A program made the position numbers and the translations under genes. From NCBI RefSeq assembly GCF_030066995.1, contig NZ_JASJAP010000004.1:124001-188000 (forward strand): 64,000 nt of DNA, given 5' to 3'. Under the pieces are notes generated by a model. That model ran no database searches and was not told the DNA's origin. It was given only the letters and a program-made list of their open reading frames with translations. Position 1 is the stretch's first letter; the number at the start of each line of letters is the position of its first letter. Of the stretch, positions 26,990 to 34,890 are shown in pieces. The stretch comes from Erythrobacter sp. (lineage in GTDB: Bacteria > Pseudomonadota > Alphaproteobacteria > Sphingomonadales > Sphingomonadaceae).

Positions 26990-27081
26990 CCGTTCGCCCC
27001 GAGCCTGTCGAAGGGCTGTCCTTCCTTTTGCTCCGTCGCTCAAGAAGAAGAGCGGTGCTTCGACAGGCTCAGCACGAACGG
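26990..27081. repeat. Palindromic intergenic repeat (CTTCGACAGGCTC family)
   Basis: Two 24-base arms at 26990-27013 and 27058-27081 are inverted copies with three mismatches; the conserved part is CTTCGACAGGCTC plus CGAACGG at the outer edge. This palindrome type is common between genes in sphingomonad genomes. It lies between HPPD and the downstream VOC gene and would form a large RNA hairpin in their shared transcript. Confidence 0.8.
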
Positions 27082-27099
27082 GTCAGCAACAGCTGTGCT

Positions 27100-28239
27100 T
27101 TATTCAGCCGGTTCTTCCTCGACCTCCAGGGCTCCGCGGCGGATCTGGTCCCGCTCCATGCTTTCGAACAGGGCCTTGAAGTTGCCCTCGCCAAAGCCAT
27201 CGTCGCCCTTGCGCTGAATGAACTCGAAGAAGAGCGGACCGACTTTCGCCTCGGCGAAGATCTGGAGCAACAGGCGCGGAGTTTCGCCATCGGTCGTCCC
27301 GTCGAGCAGAATGCCACGCGCCTGAAGCGCGTTCACGTCTTCGCCATGGCCCGGCAGCCGCTCATCGAGCATTTCGTAATAGGTCGCGGGCGGCGCGGTC
27401 ATGAACGGCACACCCAGCTCCTTAAGCTTGTCCCAGCACGTCACGAGGTCGTCGCAGATCAGCGCGATGTGCTGAATGCCCTCACCGTTGTAATGACGCA
27501 GGAATTCCTCGATCTGGCCCTTGCCGCTCTCGCCCTCTTCGTTGAGCGGAATGCGGATCTTGCCGTCGGGCGCGGTCAGCGCTTTGGACGTGAGGCCGGT
27601 GTATTCGCCCTTGATGTCGAAGAAGCGGATTTCGCGGAAGTTGAACAGGCGCTCGTAGTATTCAGCCCAGTATTTCATCCGCCCGGTGTAGACGTTGTGG
27701 GTCAGGTGATCGATCGTGTGAAAGCCCGCGCCCTCGGGATAGGGATCGACGCCGGGCAGATAGTCGAAATCGATGTCGTAGATCGTCAGGCTCTTGTCGG
27801 CTGCGCCCGCGTAGCGATCGACGAGATAAAGGATCGCGCCGCCAATACCGCGAATGGCGGGGATCGAAAGCTCCATCGGGCCGGGCTGATTGGGAACCGG
27901 CTCCGCGCCTGCCTCGATTAGATGCTCATACGCCTTGGCCGCGTCGCGCACGCGGAACGCCATTCCGCACGCGCTGGGTCCGTGTTCCTGCGCGAAGTAC
28001 CAGGCGGCGCTGCGCGGCTCGTAATTGACGACGAGGTTGATCCCGCCCTGGCGCCACAGATGGACGTCTTTCGAACGGTGTTTGGCGACAAGGGTGAAGC
28101 CCATCGTCTCGAACACCGGCTCAAGCACGCCTTTTTCGGGCGCGCAGAATTCGACGAATTCGAACCCGTCGAGGCCAGCCGGGTTCTCGAACAGATCGCC
28201 GGGATGGAGGGAAGCCTGGATTGCGTCGTGTTTGGTCAT
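27100..28239 (-). CDS. hppD: 4-hydroxyphenylpyruvate dioxygenase
   Basis: The 379-residue protein shows the iron ligands in IDHLTHNV (His178), [10 protein letters not shown] (His257) and [18 protein letters not shown] (Glu339), with the same spacing (79 and 82 residues) as Pseudomonas HPPD. It converts 4-hydroxyphenylpyruvate to homogentisate in tyrosine catabolism. Homogentisate dioxygenase and later pathway genes are not in the window. It is divergent from a VOC-CMD gene pair, and the gap holds an operator-like inverted repeat. Confidence 0.96.
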   Translation of the reverse strand: MTKHDAIQASLHPGDLFENPAGLDGFEFVEFCAPEKGVLEPVFETMGFTLVAKHRSKDVHLWRQGGINLVVNYEPRSAAWYFAQEHGPSACGMAFRVRDAAKAYEHLIEAGAEPVPNQPGPMELSIPAIRGIGGAILYLVDRYAGAADKSLTIYDIDFDYLPGVDPYPEGAGFHTIDHLTHNVYTGRMKYWAEYYERLFNFREIRFFDIKGEYTGLTSKALTAPDGKIRIPLNEEGESGKGQIEEFLRHYNGEGIQHIALICDDLVTCWDKLKELGVPFMTAPPATYYEMLDERLPGHGEDVNALQARGILLDGTTDGETPRLLLQIFAEAKVGPLFFEFIQRKGDDGFGEGNFKALFESMERDQIRRGALEVEEEPAE

Positions 28240-28325
28240 GCCTTCTTGCCTTCTCGAACGCGCGCCGGGGATGCGGGCTCGGCGTCATGGGGATCGGGGT
28301 CGCACCCGGTGGGCGCGTTACAAAC

Positions 28326-28343
28326 TGGTTACGGTTGTAACCA
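28326..28343. promoter_or_regulatory. Perfect inverted repeat, candidate operator between hppD and the VOC gene
   Basis: The site reads TGGTTAC, four-base spacer GGTT, GTAACCA: a perfect 7-bp inverted repeat. It lies 87 bp before hppD and 152 bp before the divergent VOC gene. A further GTTAC copy lies just to the left, and a weaker TTTGGTTGA/TCAACTAAA pair lies at 28387 and 28429. The arrangement suits a dimeric repressor or activator controlling both directions; the regulator is unknown. Confidence 0.5.
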
Positions 28344-28494
28344 TTTACGCGCTTTGCGCGCCGATTGCAATCGCAGAAACGTCTCATTTGGTTGAATGCT
28401 CGAATCCCGGCTCCAGGGATGTACTTTATCAACTAAACCCCCTTTCAAGCCGCTCTACTTGTGTGCAGATTGGCAGCAGCGAAGGAGAGCGGAG

Positions 28495-29028
28495 ATGATC
28501 AAGACCAAGGGCATCAACCACGTCGCGCTGGTGTGCCGCGACATGCGCGAGACGATGAAGTTCTACACGCAGGTCCTCAACATGCCGCTGTTCAAGACGG
28601 TGCAATTGCCCGATGGAGGCCAGCACTTCTTCTTCGATTGCGGCGGCGGGAACGCGGTCGCCTTCTTCTGGTGGGACGACGCCCCGGAAGCCGCGCCGGG
28701 GATAGCCTCGGTCAAGAAGTTTCCGTTCGACGCCAAATCCGCCCACGGCTCGATGAACCATCTCGCCTTCGATATGGAAGAGAGCGAGTTGGAAGCCGCG
28801 CTCGACCGGCTGGAAGAAGCGGGCGTCGAGCACACCCATATGGTCTTCAACCACGACGACAGTCCGGGGGGCTACGCCAAGGACATGCACGAAGGCGTGT
28901 TCGTGCGCTCGGTCTATTTCACCGACCCCAACGGCATTCTCCTGGAATTTGCAGCGACCACGCGCGAATTCGGACCTGACGACGTGAAGCACGATCCGGC
29001 GGGCGTCGCCGCGCCGCAGGAGGCGTAA
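28495..29028 (+). CDS. VOC-fold (glyoxalase/extradiol dioxygenase superfamily) protein
   Basis: The 177-residue protein carries the metal-ligand pattern GINHVALVC (His9), MNHLAFDM and a Glu in GILLEFAA, and the signature YFTDPNGILLEF. It could be a ring-cleavage dioxygenase or related VOC enzyme. The ATG at 28495 is preceded by GGAGAGCGGAG, a strong ribosome-binding site; the upstream open frame is not conserved-looking. It is followed after 4 bp by a CMD-fold protein and is divergent from hppD. It resembles but is not identical in layout to the VOC protein at 26416-26979. Confidence 0.8.
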   Translation: MIKTKGINHVALVCRDMRETMKFYTQVLNMPLFKTVQLPDGGQHFFFDCGGGNAVAFFWWDDAPEAAPGIASVKKFPFDAKSAHGSMNHLAFDMEESELEAALDRLEEAGVEHTHMVFNHDDSPGGYAKDMHEGVFVRSVYFTDPNGILLEFAATTREFGPDDVKHDPAGVAAPQEA

Positions 29029-29032
29029 GGCG

Positions 29033-29674
29033 ATGCCGCGTCTGCGCGAAGTGCCGCTTGGCGAAGCGGATGAAAAGATTGCCAAGCCGCTCTACCGCCT
29101 GCTGTTCGGAGAGCGTGATCCCGTTGCCGAACCCGGCACCGCCACGGGCACGCCGGGAGACTGGTGGACGGTGTTTGCCATCTCGCCCGCGACGTTGAAG
29201 CACGCTGCGGAAGGCTTTGCCTATTACCGCTCGCCCGAGCGCAAGCTTGATCCTGTCCTGCGCGAGCTGGGGCAAACCTGGGCCGGATGGGCGGTCGGTA
29301 GCCAGTTCGTATTCTCGCAGCATTGCAAGTCCTTGCGCGGCCTTGCCTACCCCGAAGAGAAGATCGCCGCCCTACCCACCTGGCAAACCTGCGACCTTTT
29401 CGGCGCGAAAGAACGGCTAGTGCTGGCCTATGCGGACCGGCTTGTGTGCCATCAGGGCCGCGTTCCCGATGCGCTTTTCGACGAACTCAAAGCGAGCTTT
29501 GGCGATGAGGAAATCCTTGAGCTCACCTATGTGACCGCGATGTACATGATGCACGCCGTTATAAGCCGCGCGCTGCGCACCGAATTCGACGACCGCGACG
29601 ATCCGATCACCGAGGTCGAGGCGCCCGAAGGGTTCGACGCCCTCGACTTTCTGGGAGGCGAAAGGAGCTCCTAA
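29033..29674 (+). CDS. Carboxymuconolactone decarboxylase/AhpD-fold protein
   Basis: The 213-residue all-helical protein fits the CMD superfamily: MPRLREVPLGEAD at the start, the FAYYRSPERKLDPVLRELG helix, SQFVFSQHCKSLRG at the site where CMD proteins carry their active residues, and a helix ending LTYVTAMYMMHAVISRAL. The AhpD CxxC is absent, with a single Cys after a His (QHCK). Function is uncertain: decarboxylation, isomerisation or peroxide-linked redox. It starts 4 bp after the VOC gene and overlaps the convergent thiolase-like gene by 4 bp. Confidence 0.7.
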   Translation: MPRLREVPLGEADEKIAKPLYRLLFGERDPVAEPGTATGTPGDWWTVFAISPATLKHAAEGFAYYRSPERKLDPVLRELGQTWAGWAVGSQFVFSQHCKSLRGLAYPEEKIAALPTWQTCDLFGAKERLVLAYADRLVCHQGRVPDALFDELKASFGDEEILELTYVTAMYMMHAVISRALRTEFDDRDDPITEVEAPEGFDALDFLGGERSS

Positions 29675-31230
29675 AGGCCGGGCGTCGGCGCAAGGCGTCC
29701 GATATTTCGGCCGCGATCATCGCGCGACACGCGCAGTGTGTCTCCAAAAGGTTCACCCCCTTCAAAGACAGCGCGAGTCGCCTCGTCGTTCAGATCCGCG
29801 TTGCCCGCCATGCGCCCGCCGCTTTCATCGCGGCCAATCCAGATAGCCTCAGCGCCCTTCTTGGTGTGGTGGATCGTGTAGGTCTCGATTGTCGCTAGCT
29901 CAACCTGGGCTGAGCCCAGCGGCACCGCGTCCTCGGCCTCGGGCAGAACTTCGAAACGGTCGTTCGCGGACCAGTCCGCTGGTGTCGTTGAGTAGACGCC
30001 AGAGGAATACTTGCTCATCCACCCTCCATTGGCGCCCACGAAGGCAAAGCTCCTCGCGTCTTCGCGCACCCGCTGCACCGCTTCGGCGATGGCGTGGGCG
30101 GAGTAGTTGTTCCCGGCTCCGCCGAAGAAGGGGAGACCACCTGTCAGCGTCAGGCCGCGCGGGTCGTCCACGGTCAGGCCAAAATGGTCAATCTGGTTAA
30201 AGACCGGAATCGCAAAGCACGAATAGAAGTCGAGATAGGCCATGTCCTCCATCCCCTTGCCCGCGCGCGTCAGGGCCGCTTCCACGCTGGCGATACTGGC
30301 AGGGCAGGCGGACAGGTCCGGACGCTGCATCAACGGCAATTCGGTCGCGGCGGTGACGGCGTGGATGTGCACCCACTTTTCTTCCGGCACGCCCAATTCG
30401 CGCGCCTTGGCGACGCTGGCGACGATGATCGCGGCGGACTGATTCACCTGATCACGCGCAACCGTCATGCGAGCGTAGGGCTCGGAGACGATGCGGTTGC
30501 GCTCCGTAATTGTGGCAAGTTCCTCAGCCGTACGTTCCACCGGAGCGGCGGCGTGCGGATTGGCGGCGGCGACGCGCGTGAAAGGTTCGAACAGCGCGCC
30601 GATCTCAAGCCGATACGCGTCCAGGCTCATGCCGCGCTTGGCTCGCCGCGCGTTTTCAGCGAGCGCGTAGAGCGGGATCGCGCCGATCGCACCATGCTGG
30701 AACAGCGAGGGTTCGAGCAGCTTGTCGATGCCATAGCCCTGATCTTCGAAGTCGCCTTCAATCTCTTCGGACCAGTCGGGGGTTTCGCGACTGGCTGCGA
30801 GCGCCAGCGCGGTCGAGATCGCCTCCGCACCGACAATCGCCGCGCACTGGCTCTCGCTGGCCGCAATCGCGGTGGCGAACTCGCCGAGGAGCTGCTGGTT
30901 GGTCTGACCGCCGGTTGTCGTAAGGATTGCGCGCGCAGGGTTGGCGCCGACACGGTTTCCCATGGCGCGCGGAATGTTGCTCGCTGTGCCAAAGGGCGGC
31001 TCGCGACCTGGCCGCGAGATTTCAAACGCTCGGATCGCGGCGAGCGTGTCGATAGCCTGAGCTACCGAGCCCCTCGCGCCGCTATCGGCGATGGCCTCGG
31101 CGAGCGCCCGCCCGCCGAGATCCATGTAATTGAGGCCTTCATAGGTCGGTTCGCCCACACGCTCCGAACACTGACCGACGCCGATGATGACCGGAGTCGT
31201 ATCGGCAACCTCGCGTGCCTTTTCAATCAA
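29671..31230 (-). CDS. Thiolase-like protein (TLP1/SCP-x-related) lacking the usual nucleophilic cysteine
   Basis: The 519-residue protein has a thiolase fold (TPVIIGVGQCSE, IVGAEAIS, FYSCFAIPVF, GGLPFFGGAGNNYSAHAI) followed by an extra C-terminal beta domain of about 110 residues as in TLP1-type proteins. At the position where thiolases carry the nucleophilic Cys there is TTTGGQTNQQ with no Cys. It may bind CoA esters without condensing them or act as an acyl-CoA carrier; annotations often read acetyl-CoA acetyltransferase. Its start overlaps the stop of the upstream true thiolase by 8 bp. Confidence 0.75.
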   Translation of the reverse strand: MIEKAREVADTTPVIIGVGQCSERVGEPTYEGLNYMDLGGRALAEAIADSGARGSVAQAIDTLAAIRAFEISRPGREPPFGTASNIPRAMGNRVGANPARAILTTTGGQTNQQLLGEFATAIAASESQCAAIVGAEAISTALALAASRETPDWSEEIEGDFEDQGYGIDKLLEPSLFQHGAIGAIPLYALAENARRAKRGMSLDAYRLEIGALFEPFTRVAAANPHAAAPVERTAEELATITERNRIVSEPYARMTVARDQVNQSAAIIVASVAKARELGVPEEKWVHIHAVTAATELPLMQRPDLSACPASIASVEAALTRAGKGMEDMAYLDFYSCFAIPVFNQIDHFGLTVDDPRGLTLTGGLPFFGGAGNNYSAHAIAEAVQRVREDARSFAFVGANGGWMSKYSSGVYSTTPADWSANDRFEVLPEAEDAVPLGSAQVELATIETYTIHHTKKGAEAIWIGRDESGGRMAGNADLNDEATRAVFEGGEPFGDTLRVSRDDRGRNIGRLAPTPGL

Positions 31231-32491
31231 CGAAGTCGTCCACGCGCTCGACGATAATTGCCGGGGCCATCCCGCCGGCTGCGCACATCGTCACGAGGCC
31301 GTAGCGCTTGTCCTGACGTTCGAGCTCATCGACGATGGTCCCGATCAGGATCGAGCCCGTGGCGCCAATCGGGTGGCCCAGAGCAATCGAGCCGCCGTTG
31401 ACGTTGACCTTGTCCCAATCAAGATCGAGATCGCGCACGAACTTGGCGGCGACCACGGCGAAGGCCTCGTTGATCTCGAACAGGTCGATCTCGTCCAGCG
31501 TCATGCCGGCCTTTTCGAGGACTTTCTTCGCCGCCGGGACCGGCGCATTGAGCATGAGCGTGGGATCATCGCCCATATTCGCCGTGGCGACAATGCGCGC
31601 GCGCGGCTTGAGACCATGCTTCTTGGCGTATTCGCCGCTCGTCACGAGAACCGCCGCCGCGCCGTCAACCACGCCCGAGGAATTTCCAGCGTGATGGAAG
31701 TGTTCGATTTCGAGATCGGGATACTTCTGGTTCACGAGGCCGCGGAAAGTGTTGCCCTTGGCATCGAGCGGAACGTCGGCGATCTTGGTGAATGCTGGTT
31801 CAAGCTTGGCAAGATCTTCCCTCGTTGTTTGCGGGCGCGGGTACTCCTCGCGGTCGAGGACCACCGTGCCGTCATCGGCCACCACAGGCACAACCGACTT
31901 ATCGAAGCGCCCTTCGGCGATGGCTTCAGCGGCGCGCTTTTGAGAACGGTAGCCAACTTCGTCGAGTTCTTCGCGGGTGAAGCCCTCCTTCGAAGCGATT
32001 GCGTCGCCGCAAATGCCCTGGTGGGATTGCGGGTGCACCCCTTGCAGCCGCTCGTTGTAGCTGCCCATCATCATCGGCTTGATGCCTGCCTGCATCTTCT
32101 CTTTCGACATGGCCGCGGTCAGGCTCATCATCTCGGTGCCTCCGGCCACGATGCAGTCTTCCATCCCGCTTATGACCTGCGCGGCGGCCAGGTTCACACT
32201 GGTAATGCCCCCGCCGCAGAACCGGTCCAGTGTGGTGCCCGACGAGGTGACGTCATAGCCCGCATCGAGCGCGGCCATACGACCAAGATCGCCCGCTTGC
32301 AGGCCGTCCTGGGTGGAGACCGACCAGATCACGTCGTCAACGGTGGCGGTGTCGAGGTTGTTGCGCTCCTTGATCGCCTTCAGAACCGTCGCGGCCAGGT
32401 GCTGCGGGTGTTGCTCAGCCAACGCACCTTTGCCCTGTTTGCCGATACCACGCGGGGTGCGCACAGCGTCGATGATGTAAGCTTCAGCCAT
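31223..32491 (-). CDS. Acetyl-CoA C-acyltransferase (thiolase)
   Basis: The 422-residue protein has all thiolase catalytic elements: the nucleophile in DRFCGGG (Cys92), NEAFAV, GGSIALGHPIGATGS with the catalytic His, and the second Cys in TMCAAGGM. It carries out the thiolytic step of beta-oxidation or, in reverse, condensation. It heads a leftward pair with the thiolase-like protein and is divergent from the enoyl-CoA hydratase gene. The shared gap of 132 bp contains a near-perfect 18-bp palindrome. Confidence 0.93.
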   Translation of the reverse strand: MAEAYIIDAVRTPRGIGKQGKGALAEQHPQHLAATVLKAIKERNNLDTATVDDVIWSVSTQDGLQAGDLGRMAALDAGYDVTSSGTTLDRFCGGGITSVNLAAAQVISGMEDCIVAGGTEMMSLTAAMSKEKMQAGIKPMMMGSYNERLQGVHPQSHQGICGDAIASKEGFTREELDEVGYRSQKRAAEAIAEGRFDKSVVPVVADDGTVVLDREEYPRPQTTREDLAKLEPAFTKIADVPLDAKGNTFRGLVNQKYPDLEIEHFHHAGNSSGVVDGAAAVLVTSGEYAKKHGLKPRARIVATANMGDDPTLMLNAPVPAAKKVLEKAGMTLDEIDLFEINEAFAVVAAKFVRDLDLDWDKVNVNGGSIALGHPIGATGSILIGTIVDELERQDKRYGLVTMCAAGGMAPAIIVERVDDFVD

Positions 32492-32526
32492 TGGGGGTCC
32501 TCTCTCCTAGAATCTCGCGAATAGCG

Positions 32527-32544
32527 GTTGACGCTTGCGTAAAC
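32527..32544. promoter_or_regulatory. 18-bp near-perfect palindrome between thiolase and enoyl-CoA hydratase genes
   Basis: The site reads GTTGACGCTTGCGTAAAC; apart from the central pair, only one symmetric position is mismatched. It lies 36 bp before the thiolase start and 80 bp before the hydratase start. Its TTGACG...CGTAAA shape resembles operators of LiuR-type regulators of branched-chain or acyl-CoA catabolism. The TTGACG also resembles a -35 box, so it may overlap a promoter. The assignment to a regulator family is inference. Confidence 0.55.
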
Positions 32545-32623
32545 GCACTGCACCACGCGCACAACAATCAGTTTCGCATCGCAACGCGAAAAATCACACA
32601 CTCGTGGACACGGAGAGAGAGCT

Positions 32624-33397
32624 TTGACCGACACCCCCACCCAAGAAGTCCTGACCGAAGTCAAGGACGGCGTGCTGATCGTCACGATCAACCGCCCCGA
32701 AGCGAAGAACGCCATGACCAAGGCCGCCGCCGAGGGCATCGCAGCAGCCATGGACCGGCTGGATTCCGACGATGCGCTGCGCGTCGGCATTTTGACCGGC
32801 GCGGGCGGCACGTTCTGCTCGGGGATGGACCTCAAAGGCTTCCTTCGGGGCGAGAGCCCGACGGTCGAAGGCCGCGGCTTTGGCGGCGTCGTTCAGGCCC
32901 CGCCAGCCAAGCCGCTGATCGCGGCGGTCGAAGGCTACGCGCTGGCGGGTGGTTTGGAGCTGATGATCGCCTGCGATCTTGTGGTTGCGTCTTCCAAGGC
33001 GAAGTTCGGCATCCCGGAAGCCAAGCGCGGCCTCGTCGCCGCGGCGGGCGGGGTGATGATGCTGCCCGACCAGATCCCCGAGCGTATCGCGATGGAGCTG
33101 GCTCTGACCGGCGACTTTATCGACGCGCCGCGCGCGTATGAGCTGGGCCTCATCAACGAGGTGACCGAGGGCGCTGCGCTTGAAGGCGCGCTTGCGCTTG
33201 CCGCGCGCATCGCCGCCAATGGACCGCTTGCGGTGCAAGTCTCCAAGCAGATTATCCGGGAGTCGCGCGGCTGGGCAATGGATGAGCGTTACGAGAAACA
33301 GGCCCAGCTGATCGCGCCGGTATTCGTATCGCAAGACGCGCGCGAAGGGGCCGCCGCTTTCGCCGAGAAGCGCCCGCCCAACTGGCAGGGCAAATGA
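32624..33397 (+). CDS. Enoyl-CoA hydratase/isomerase family protein (crotonase)
   Basis: The 257-residue protein shows the crotonase signature: GAGGTFCSGMDLKGF for the oxyanion hole, then GYALAGGLELMIACDLVVAS and AKFGIPEAKRGLVAAAGG, which together hold both glutamates expected for hydration. It likely hydrates an enoyl-CoA in beta-oxidation. The start is a TTG at 32624 preceded by a GGAGAGAGA site; no ATG lies nearby. An acyl-CoA dehydrogenase follows after 64 bp. Confidence 0.9.
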   Translation: MTDTPTQEVLTEVKDGVLIVTINRPEAKNAMTKAAAEGIAAAMDRLDSDDALRVGILTGAGGTFCSGMDLKGFLRGESPTVEGRGFGGVVQAPPAKPLIAAVEGYALAGGLELMIACDLVVASSKAKFGIPEAKRGLVAAAGGVMMLPDQIPERIAMELALTGDFIDAPRAYELGLINEVTEGAALEGALALAARIAANGPLAVQVSKQIIRESRGWAMDERYEKQAQLIAPVFVSQDAREGAAAFAEKRPPNWQGK

Positions 33398-33461
33398 TCG
33401 CGCCGGGGCATCCTTTCGTGGTGCCCCCGCGTAATTAATTTGGGATTTGAGGAGAGAGATT

Positions 33462-34625
33462 ATGCCCGTCATCGACGTGCCCCAACCCGCCTTCATGGAA
33501 GACGAGGAAATTTCGATTTTCGCTGACGCGGTTGGCAAGTTCTACCAGCAACACGCGCCGGAAAAGCGCATTCTGAAATGGCGTGAGGACGGCCAGGTGG
33601 AACGCGAGTTCTGGCACGAAGCGGGAGAAGCTGGCCTGCTCGGCGTCTCGGTTCCCACCGAGTATGGCGGCCATGGCGGCGACTTCCGCCACGACATGGT
33701 GGTGATCGACCAGCAAGCGAAGCACGGCGTCGAAGGCTTTGCCGCGTCCTTGCACAACACGATCATCCTGCCGTATCTCGTGCGCCACGGGACGGAAGAG
33801 CAGAAGCAGAAGTATCTGCCCAAGCTCGTCACCGGCGAACTCGTCAGCGCAATCGCCATGAGCGAACCGGACGTGGGCTCAGACCTTCAGAGCATCAAGA
33901 CCACCGCCTTGAAAGACGGCAATGGATACCGGCTCAACGGGTCGAAGACCTGGATCTCGAACGGCCAGACCGCCGACTTCATCATTGTCGTCGCGAAGAC
34001 CGATCCGAACGAGGGCGCCAAAGGCATCTCGCTTATGCTTCTGGAGACCGAAGGCGCGGATGGCTTCCAGCGCGGCAAGAAACTCGACAAGGTCGGTCTC
34101 GATGCGCAGGACACCTCGGAGCTGTTTTTCGACAACGTCTTTATCCCCGGCGACAACGTCCTCGGCGGGGTCGAGGGCAAGGGCTTTTACCAGCTTATGG
34201 GCGAGCTGCCACAAGAGCGCCTCGTCATTGCGATGGGCGCCATGACGGGTATCGAGAAAGCGCTCGAAGTCACGGTTGACTACGTCAAGAACCGCAAGGC
34301 GTTCGGGAAAACGATCTGGGATTTCCAGAACACGCAGTTCGTGCTCGCAGACCTTAAGGCGCGCGGCACGGCGGCGCGTGTGTTCGTCAACGACTGCATC
34401 GAGAAGCTGCTGGAGGGCAAGCTGGATGTGGCCACCGCTAGCATGGCGAAGTACTGGGTGACCGAGCTTCAGAGCGAAGTGGTCGACAAGTGCCTGCAAT
34501 TCCACGGCGGCGCGGGCTACACCAACGATTACGCCATCGGCCGCATGTACCGCGACACCCGCATCGCGCGGATCTATGGCGGTTCGAACGAGATCATGAA
34601 GATGCTGATCGCGAGATCTATGTGA
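33462..34625 (+). CDS. Acyl-CoA dehydrogenase
   Basis: The 387-residue flavoprotein has the family motifs AIAMSEPDVGSDLQSIKT, NGSKTWISNG, GRMYRDTRIARIYGGSNEI and a QFHGGAGYTND segment. It introduces the alpha,beta double bond into an acyl-CoA with transfer to ETF. The ATG at 33462 follows GGAGAGAG; the frame extends 15 bp further to a TTG that is less likely. A rho-independent terminator follows at 34695-34736, closing the hydratase-dehydrogenase operon. Confidence 0.93.
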   Translation: MPVIDVPQPAFMEDEEISIFADAVGKFYQQHAPEKRILKWREDGQVEREFWHEAGEAGLLGVSVPTEYGGHGGDFRHDMVVIDQQAKHGVEGFAASLHNTIILPYLVRHGTEEQKQKYLPKLVTGELVSAIAMSEPDVGSDLQSIKTTALKDGNGYRLNGSKTWISNGQTADFIIVVAKTDPNEGAKGISLMLLETEGADGFQRGKKLDKVGLDAQDTSELFFDNVFIPGDNVLGGVEGKGFYQLMGELPQERLVIAMGAMTGIEKALEVTVDYVKNRKAFGKTIWDFQNTQFVLADLKARGTAARVFVNDCIEKLLEGKLDVATASMAKYWVTELQSEVVDKCLQFHGGAGYTNDYAIGRMYRDTRIARIYGGSNEIMKMLIARSM

Positions 34626-34694
34626 GCGGAACGCCTGCTTCCCTTCCCCATTGGAAGGAGAATGAGAAGTGGGGGTCTCCCCACGCATAAATTG

Positions 34695-34736
34695 GGGCGG
34701 CTTGGATGAACCCCACGCCGCCCTCGTTTGTTTTTC
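34695..34736 (+). terminator. Rho-independent terminator after the acyl-CoA dehydrogenase
   Basis: A 7-bp stem GGGCGGC (34695-34701) with GCCGCCC (34717-34723) is followed by a T-rich run TCGTTTGTTTTT. It ends the rightward hydratase-dehydrogenase transcript. Confidence 0.7.
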
Positions 34737-34742
34737 TTACAC

Positions 34743-34831
34743 CTCGTCATTGCGAGAAGCGAAGCGACTAAGCAATCCAGAACGGTGGAGCGAACCACTC
34801 TGGATTGCCACGCTTCGCTCGCAATGACGAG
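34743..34831. repeat. Palindromic intergenic repeat (CGTCATTGCGAG family)
   Basis: The outer arms CTCGTCATTGCGAG (from 34743) and CTCGCAATGACGAG (to 34831) are inverted. The inner parts continue to AGCAATCCA and TGGATTGC, with a central CCAGA...TCTGG. This is a REP-like palindrome of a type seen in many bacterial genomes. It lies between two terminators that face each other, downstream of genes on both sides. Confidence 0.85.
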
Positions 34832-34836
34832 ACAAC

Positions 34837-34870
34837 AAAAAAGGGGCAGCTCCGTTTCCGAAACCGCCCC
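34837..34870 (-). terminator. Rho-independent terminator after the TonB receptor at 34891
   Basis: On the minus strand a GGGGC...GCCCC stem, with an inner GTTTC/GAAAC hairpin, is followed by TTTTTT. It lies just past the stop of the leftward TonB receptor gene. Confidence 0.75.
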
Positions 34871-34890
34871 ACTTTCTACTTGCGCCTCAA

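Noticed and set aside
26428..27921. 497-codon plus-strand frame opposite VOC and HPPD
   Set aside because: It reads through the VOC gene, the intergenic palindrome and most of HPPD on the opposite strand.
28387..28437. TTTGGTTGA/TCAACTAAA inverted pair as separate operator
   Set aside because: One mismatch and a 33-base spacer make it weak; it is mentioned only with the stronger repeat at 28326.
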